From the NCBI GenBank assembly GCA_964354135.1, contig CAYGZA010000105.1, positions 1-17,895 on the forward strand: DNA of 17,895 nt, read 5' to 3'. Below the pieces are notes generated by a model, which did no database searches, was not told the origin of the DNA, and worked only from the letters and a program-made list of their open reading frames with translations. The position numbers and the translations under genes are program-made. This stretch comes from CAYGZA01 sp964354135 (lineage in GTDB: Bacteria; Planctomycetota; Planctomycetia; Pirellulales; Thermoguttaceae). Position 1 is the first letter of the stretch. Each line of letters opens with the position of its first letter. Shown in pieces: positions 13,153 to 17,895 of this stretch.

Positions 13153-14976
13153 ATGACTGCCAATCCTAACCCGAGCTCCGCCGCCCTGCCGGAAAACCGG
13201 CTCCCGCTCCTCTCGCCGGAGCAGGTTTACCGGGTCCGTCCCCTGGTCTCGGCCCACCAGGAGGCCCGCGCGTTCCGGCGGATGCGTTTCCGCATGGCAG
13301 CCACCCTGCTGGTGCAGACGTTCTTCGCGGCGCGGTTCCGGCTTTCGATCGTCGGCGCGTTGAGCGTCGTCTTGTGGGTAGCACTCTTCCTCCTCTTCTA
13401 CGACGCCTTCTGGTTCCTCAGCACGGCCATCCCCACGCCGGATCTGCACGACGAGACCGTGCAGATCGTCTTCGGCACGTTCTTCGTGACGCTGATGGCC
13501 ATGCTCGTGTTCTCCTCGGCGATCATCCTCTACAGCTCGCTCTTCAAGGCCCGCGACGTCGGCCTGCTGTTGACCCTCCCCACGCGGCCCGAGCGGGTCT
13601 TCGCCTGCAAGTTCCAGGAAGCGATCCTGATGAGCAGTTGGGCCTTCATCCTGCTGGGCAGCCCCATGCTCCTGGCGTTCGGGCTGGTCACCCGGGCGCC
13701 TTGGTATTTCTTCGCCATGTTGCTGCCTTTCCTGGTGGCCTTCACGTACGTTCCCGCGGCCATCGGGGCCTTGGCGTGCATGGTGATCGTGTACCGCATA
13801 CCGAACGGGCGGTCGCACGTCCTCGTGGCGGCGGGCGCGGCGATGGTGATCGCCGCCCTGTGGGGCCTTTGGTCCCTCACCACCGGCCCGGAGAACAACC
13901 TGCTGACTCCCCGCTGGTTCCAGGAAGTGCTCGACCGGCTGCGGATCACCGAGCACCGGCTGCTGCCGAGCTGGTGGCTTAGCGCGGGCCTGTTCCAGGC
14001 GGCGCAGCGGAAGACGGCCGACGCCGTCTTGTTCCTGGCCCTGATGATCTCCAACGCGCTTTTTTTCCGGCAACTGGCGATCTGGAACGCGGCCTCGGTC
14101 TACCGCAGCGCCTACAGCCGGCTGCACGGCCGCCGCGGCGCCGCCAGGCGGAGCAGGGTGGTTTGGATCGACCGCATGGCCCTCCGCTTGACCTCCTTCT
14201 TGGGCCGGCAGATCCGGCTCTTGATCGTCAAGGACCTTCGCCTGTTCCGCCGCGATCCGGTGCAGTGGTCGCAGTTCTTGATTTTTGCCGGCCTGTTGGC
14301 CCTGTACTTCGTCAACATCCGCCGCTTCACCTACGACACCCACTACGGCGCCTGGGTCAACGTCATCAGCTTCCTCAACGTCTCGGTCGTGGGGCTTCTG
14401 CTGTCGACGTTCACCACCCGCTTCGTCTTCCCCATGGTCAGCCTCGAGGGTCGGCGGTTCTGGTTCCTCGGGCTGCTCCCCGTCCGCCGCGAGACGATTC
14501 TCTGGAGCAAGTTCGCTTTTGCCGTCGGCGGGTCGATCCTCCCTTCCAGCCTCCTCATCCTGTTGAGCGACGTCATGCTCCGCGTCGACCCGCTCATCGT
14601 GGCGAGCCACCAGCTCACGTGCCTGATCCTCTGTTTCGGTCTGTCGGGAATCGCCGTGGGGCTCGGCGCCAGGATCCCCAATCTCCGCGAGCAGTCGCCG
14701 GCGCGGATTGCCGCCGGTTTCGGCGGAACGCTGAACCTGGTCCTCAGCACCCTTTACATCCTGGTCGTGGTCCTCTTGACCGCCGTTCCCAGCCACTTCT
14801 ATCTCGGGGGGGCCTCGTGGACTGCCGTGCAGTTCCTGCCCAGCGCCGTGCGGTTCGAGAGCTGGGTTCGGGTGTGGCTGTTTGCGGGGACCGCCGCCAG
14901 TCTGGTCCTGGGCGGGCTGGCCACGGCGATCCCGCTGGCGATCGGGTTCCGCGCCTTCCGTCGGCTGGAGTTCTGA
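13153..14976 (+). CDS. ABC-2-type multi-span permease (putative ABC exporter)
   Basis: The 607-residue product has about twelve hydrophobic segments in two groups of six. Among them are VVLWVALFLLFYDAFWFL, FVTLMAMLVFSSAIILYSSL, AAGAAMVIAALWGLW, FLIFAGLLALYFVNI, LLILLSDVML and LYILVVVLLTAVP. A long cytoplasmic linker (around VYRSAYSRLHGRRGAARRSR) separates the halves, and each half contains a KxxxLRxFRRDP- or FKARDVGLLLTLP-like coupling stretch. This layout fits the large ABC-2 'putative ABC exporter' permeases. Both halves are fused, so one polypeptide may form the whole channel with two copies of the ATPase. The ATG at 13153 is preferred over the TTG at 13093, which lies inside the hairpin region; the Shine-Dalgarno is weak. 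Substrate unknown. Confidence 0.88.
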   Translation: MTANPNPSSAALPENRLPLLSPEQVYRVRPLVSAHQEARAFRRMRFRMAATLLVQTFFAARFRLSIVGALSVVLWVALFLLFYDAFWFLSTAIPTPDLHDETVQIVFGTFFVTLMAMLVFSSAIILYSSLFKARDVGLLLTLPTRPERVFACKFQEAILMSSWAFILLGSPMLLAFGLVTRAPWYFFAMLLPFLVAFTYVPAAIGALACMVIVYRIPNGRSHVLVAAGAAMVIAALWGLWSLTTGPENNLLTPRWFQEVLDRLRITEHRLLPSWWLSAGLFQAAQRKTADAVLFLALMISNALFFRQLAIWNAASVYRSAYSRLHGRRGAARRSRVVWIDRMALRLTSFLGRQIRLLIVKDLRLFRRDPVQWSQFLIFAGLLALYFVNIRRFTYDTHYGAWVNVISFLNVSVVGLLLSTFTTRFVFPMVSLEGRRFWFLGLLPVRRETILWSKFAFAVGGSILPSSLLILLSDVMLRVDPLIVASHQLTCLILCFGLSGIAVGLGARIPNLREQSPARIAAGFGGTLNLVLSTLYILVVVLLTAVPSHFYLGGASWTAVQFLPSAVRFESWVRVWLFAGTAASLVLGGLATAIPLAIGFRAFRRLEF

Positions 14977-14982
14977 GCCGAA

Positions 14983-15106
14983 CCACCATTATGGCGGTGG
15001 CCTCCCACTCCTTAGGGCCAAGCCTGCGGATTTTGCTGGCCGCTCTCATAGCCCACAAGTACTATGGAAAGAGGGCAGCAGGAGCCTGCCCGACACCCTT
15101 GGCCCT
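14983..15106. other. Structured gap after the permease gene
   Basis: The 150-base gap contains a small hairpin CCACC/GGTGG (14983-15000), a nine-base inverted repeat AGGGCCAAG/CTTGGCCCT (15014-15022 and 15098-15106), and between its arms a second hairpin GGGCAG/CTGCCC (15073-15091). Any of them could end the exporter transcript. No clear promoter for the next gene was recognised. Confidence 0.45.
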
Positions 15107-15126
15107 CCTAGGGGTTCTTATTGGTA

Positions 15127-17895
15127 ATGGTCCTTGGGAGACTCTGCGCCTTGAACCGATCCACAAGCGGAATCTGCTATCGTTTGGCCAAATTCTTGGC
15201 CGTGACCACTCTCGCGGTGGGGCTCTTGGGCGGGCCCCTCCCGGCCCCCGCCGCTGACGCCGACCTCGTGGGCATTCTGGCCCTGGCAATCCAGGACGAT
15301 GTCGGCGAGGAAATCGGGTTGACCGAAAGCCAGAAAGAGAAGCTCCTTGCGGTGATTGACGAGCAAGAGGCCGAGGCCCTGGAGCTGGCGGCACAATGGA
15401 AGGACATCCCCCCTTCCGAGCGCCCCGAGAAGCTCGCCGCAATCCGCCGCCAGGCTGAGGCCAAGGGGCTCATCCTCCTCAGCAAGCAGCAGCGCACCGG
15501 GCTGCAACAGATCCGGGTCCGCCGCGCCAGGACTTCGTTGCTGGCGTCGCCGGGAATCGGCGAGAAGCTCAAGCTCAGCCCCGAGCAGCAGTCTCAAATC
15601 GCCGAGCTACTCAAGCAGCAGCCCGCCCCTCAGGACTCGACCGACGCGGAGGCCGCCCGGGCCGCTCTCGAAAAGAAGCTCGCCACGATCCTCGATGAGC
15701 CGCAGCGTGCCGCGTGGCAGGCGCTGGTCAAGTCGGGCGGGACGGATCGCGTGGCTCTGGTCGGTGTCGCGGTCCCGAAAGAGCCTGGCAAGGCGGCAGA
15801 GCCCCCGGTCAAGGCGCCCACGGCAGAGACCGCCGCCAAGGCGCCTGCACCAGAAACCACGGCCAAACCCGCCACGCCCGACACGGCGGCCAAGTCCCGC
15901 GCGGCAGAGCCCGCGGCGAAGCCCCCCACAGCAGAGACGACGGCAAAGGCCCCGACGCAGGATACCGCGGCCAAGACCCCCGCAGCAGACACCGCAGTTA
16001 AGACCCCATCGCCCGAGACCGCAGCCAAGGTTCCCGCGCCGGAGACCGCAGCCGCTTCGCCTGCGGCGAAGCCGCCGGGGAAGAAGCCGGAGCGCCTGAA
16101 GTTCAGCTTCCGCTTCCAACCGTGGAAGGACGTGTTGCTGTGGCTTGCCGAGCAGGCCGACCTGTCTCTCGAAGGCGATGTCTATCCTCCGGGGACGCTC
16201 AACCTCACCGACCCCCGGGAGTATACGCCGACGGAAGCCATCGACCTCTTGAACGGCGTGCTGCTGACCAAGGGGTACACGCTCGTCCGCCGCGGTCAAA
16301 TGCTCACGGTGGTCAACGCGCTGGACCTGAAGGACGGCGCCCCGCCCAGCCTGGTCCCTAGGGTGCCTCTGGACGAGTTGGACAAGCGGGGCGAGTACGA
16401 GCTGGTCAGCGTCTTGTTCACTGTTCAGCGGCTCAGTCCCGAGGAGGCCGAGCAAGAGGTCCGCAAACTGATCGGGCTGCCGGGATCGGTGGTCGTCTTG
16501 AGCAAGTCCCGCCAGCTCCTGATCACTGAGACCGCCGCGCGGCTGAAGACGATCCGCAACGTGCTCGATGCCCTCGAGAAGCCCGGCGGAACGGCCGCCA
16601 ATCAGGTGCAGACCCACGAGTTCCGCAACGTCGATCCGCAGCAGGCCATGACCCTCCTGCGGCAGTTGCTGGACATCCCGCCCGATAGGTCCGCCACGAC
16701 CGACGGATCGGTCCGCTTTGCCATAGAGCCGAACGGGACCAAGCTGCTTGTTACCGGAAAACCGGAGGCCGTGGCCCGGGTGATGGAGGCCCTGACGGCC
16801 ATCGACGCCCCCGACCCGGCCAACCCGAAGGCCTCGCGGCTGGCCGACACGCCGCAACTCGAGGTCTACAGCATCACGGCGGCCGATCCGGCGTCGGTGC
16901 TCGCGGTGCTCCAGACGGTGCTGGCCGGCATGCCCGACGTGAGGCTGGCCACCGATCCGAAGACCGGGAACCTGATCGCCCTGGCGCGGCCCTCGCAACA
17001 TGCCACGATCCGCACCACCCTGGAGCAGTTGCAGAAGGATGCCCGCGAGGTGGACGTCATCCAGTTGCGGGTGGTCGATCCCCAGGTGGCCGTCCTGGCG
17101 ATCACGAAGCTCTTCGCCGAGGCCGGCGCGACGGCCCCCAAGGTCGACGCCGACCCGAACACGCACCAACTCCTCATCCGCGGCACCAAGGCGCAGGTTG
17201 ACCAGATCCGCATGCTCCTGGAGAAGATGGGAGAGACGCCGGGCGGCGAGGGGAGGCTGGGCGCCGGCAACCTCCGCGTGTTGCCGCTTTCCGGTCGCTC
17301 GGCCCGCTCGGCCCTGGAGCGGATCCAGGAGGTGTGGCCGTCGCTCTACGGCAACCGCATCCGCGTGGTGACTCCTTCGGCGGGCATCTCAACCGTCCGG
17401 CCCAGCGGGGCCGGCGATACGCCGGACTCGGCCGGGCCCACTACCGAGGCTCGGCAGTTGCCGGAGGATGCCTCCGGGATTCCCGACGACGTCCTACAAC
17501 TGTTGCTCCGGCTGAGGGAGGTGCCATCCCCGGCCGCGATTCCCCAAAGCGGACCGAAAACACCCGGAACGTCCGTGCCGCCTCGGGCCGGCGAGCGGCC
17601 GCAGGTGCCGGCCGGTCGACCGGCGGCCCAGCCGCGTTCGACGGCAGCCCCGGCCGCGCCGGGTGCGCAGCCCTCGTCGCCGGCTCCGGGCCCGCCGCCC
17701 ACGACCGTGAACAAGTCGGCGGCGAGTTCCCCGGCCTCGCTGCTGCTCGATCTGGCGATGGGCATTACGGGGCTCTGCGTGAACAAGTCGGCGGCGAGTT
17801 CCCCGGCCTCGCTGCCCCAGAGTGCGAAGGTCTTCTTCTTGGCCGATGAGAAGGCGTACGAGACGCCGCCGCTGCCGAAGGCCGCGGAAGCCAAG
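15127..17895 (+). CDS. Large exported protein with tandem secretin N-like domains (partial, open at right edge)
   Basis: The frame runs 923 codons from the ATG at 15127 to the last base with no stop, so the gene continues outside. Residues 24-43 form a signal peptide (cut near APAADA). Residues 44-215 are helical with LTxxQ-like motifs (LTESQ, LSPEQQ, LDEPQ). Residues 231-311 are nine exact-length copies of a nine-residue repeat. An N0/STN-like domain (about 322-395, FRFQPWKDVLLWLAEQADL) is followed by NolW/secretin-N-like units near 423-485, 493-560, 577-640, 643-705 and 715-752, marked by YELVSVLFTV, HEFRNVDPQQAM, LEVYSITAADPAS, VIQLRVVDPQVAV and LRVLPLSGRSARSA. A Pro/Ser/Ala tail follows from about 753. 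Such N-domains build the periplasmic vestibule of type II/III secretins; no barrel is reached here. The role is probably envelope-structural or secretion-related. Confidence 0.8.
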   Translation, partial: MVLGRLCALNRSTSGICYRLAKFLAVTTLAVGLLGGPLPAPAADADLVGILALAIQDDVGEEIGLTESQKEKLLAVIDEQEAEALELAAQWKDIPPSERPEKLAAIRRQAEAKGLILLSKQQRTGLQQIRVRRARTSLLASPGIGEKLKLSPEQQSQIAELLKQQPAPQDSTDAEAARAALEKKLATILDEPQRAAWQALVKSGGTDRVALVGVAVPKEPGKAAEPPVKAPTAETAAKAPAPETTAKPATPDTAAKSRAAEPAAKPPTAETTAKAPTQDTAAKTPAADTAVKTPSPETAAKVPAPETAAASPAAKPPGKKPERLKFSFRFQPWKDVLLWLAEQADLSLEGDVYPPGTLNLTDPREYTPTEAIDLLNGVLLTKGYTLVRRGQMLTVVNALDLKDGAPPSLVPRVPLDELDKRGEYELVSVLFTVQRLSPEEAEQEVRKLIGLPGSVVVLSKSRQLLITETAARLKTIRNVLDALEKPGGTAANQVQTHEFRNVDPQQAMTLLRQLLDIPPDRSATTDGSVRFAIEPNGTKLLVTGKPEAVARVMEALTAIDAPDPANPKASRLADTPQLEVYSITAADPASVLAVLQTVLAGMPDVRLATDPKTGNLIALARPSQHATIRTTLEQLQKDAREVDVIQLRVVDPQVAVLAITKLFAEAGATAPKVDADPNTHQLLIRGTKAQVDQIRMLLEKMGETPGGEGRLGAGNLRVLPLSGRSARSALERIQEVWPSLYGNRIRVVTPSAGISTVRPSGAGDTPDSAGPTTEARQLPEDASGIPDDVLQLLLRLREVPSPAAIPQSGPKTPGTSVPPRAGERPQVPAGRPAAQPRSTAAPAAPGAQPSSPAPGPPPTTVNKSAASSPASLLLDLAMGITGLCVNKSAASSPASLPQSAKVFFLADEKAYETPPLPKAAEAK
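15817..16059 (+). repeat. Nine-copy, 27-base in-frame tandem repeat
   Basis: Nine successive units of exactly nine codons encode PTAETAAKA, PAPETTAKP, ATPDTAAKS, RAAEPAAKP, PTAETTAKA, PTQDTAAKT, PAADTAVKT, PSPETAAKV and PAPETAAAS. The consensus is PxxETAAKx; Glu or Asp is at position 4 in every copy and Lys at position 8 in eight of nine. It is a flexible linker between the helical N-terminus and the N0-like domain of the large protein. Confidence 0.85.
17707..17814. repeat. 36-base direct repeat, two copies 72 bases apart, inside coding sequence
   Basis: 17707-17742 and 17779-17814 are identical, and their starts are exactly 72 bases apart. In frame each encodes VNKSAASSPASL. Each contains a small GCGAG/CTCGC hairpin. 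The spacer encodes hydrophobic LLDLAMGITGLC, unlike the Pro-rich surroundings. It may be a dispersed intergenic-type repeat that entered the gene. Confidence 0.85.

Noticed and set aside
13096..14796. Open frame of about 560 codons on the minus strand opposite the permease
   Set aside because: Its Glu/Asp/Gln/Arg-rich translation is the usual mirror of a hydrophobic membrane protein; no signal, domain or ribosome binding site.
15033..15065. TTGCTG and TACTAT as a promoter for the large N-domain gene
   Set aside because: The spacing is 21 bases and the -10 match only four of six.
15607..17169. Open frame of 520 codons on the minus strand opposite the large N-domain protein
   Set aside because: The Gly/Arg/Leu repeats mirror the Pro/Ala/Lys linker on the plus strand; the plus frame has a signal peptide and recognisable domain units.

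Overview
This is a GC-rich window carrying housekeeping and envelope genes. It most likely comes from a chromosome of the Planctomycetota (Pirellulales-like). The reasons are a small double-CxxC zinc-ribbon protein of a planctomycete type, a PQQ-like propeller protein with a DWxxFRG-type N-terminus, an ABC-2 'putative exporter' permease, a large protein of tandem secretin N-domains, frequently weak Shine-Dalgarno sites, and intergenic repeats of the 'GGGAGGGCGAGGCTCCTGCC' kind. The assignment rests on recalled family patterns, not on a database search. No rRNA, tRNA, CRISPR array, integrase or transposase was seen.

Left part (1-2813, all minus strand): nadD, then a small lipoprotein of unknown function, then an ExbB/TolQ/MotA-type proton-channel protein. 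Behind the channel gene lies a 190-base stretch of seven-base tandem repeats, with no ExbD partner in view. nadD is divergent from priA (2917-5202, plus), the replication-restart helicase.

Middle (5364-9722, plus): a membrane sensor histidine kinase with a periplasmic CxxxCH haem-like motif, a secreted PQQ-like beta-propeller protein, and aroA (EPSP synthase), which overlaps the propeller gene by 17 bases. They look like one transcription unit. aroA converges on a minus-strand pair (9854-10942): a zinc-ribbon protein and a cyclophilin-fold lipoprotein whose catalytic residues are largely replaced. The convergent gap holds a 15-base inverted repeat and three related 'CGGGTTACA' units.

Right part (11336-17895, plus): a membrane-anchored protein of unknown function, an ABC-2 ATPase and a roughly 12-helix permease form a likely exporter unit. 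After a 150-base gap comes a very large exported protein, open through the right edge (at least 923 codons). It has an LTxxQ-like helical N-terminus, an exact nine-copy 9-residue repeat, an N0-like domain and several NolW/secretin-N-like domains, but no secretin barrel inside the window.

The window's most distinctive non-coding feature is its repeats: heptad arrays placed at or just after the stop codons of three genes, a palindromic dispersed element present at two sites about 10 kb apart, and a 36-base direct repeat inside the coding sequence of the large protein. I found no clear defence system or gene cluster that is certainly new. The best candidates for something undescribed are the haem-motif kinase operon, the three-gene exporter unit and the large N-domain protein.
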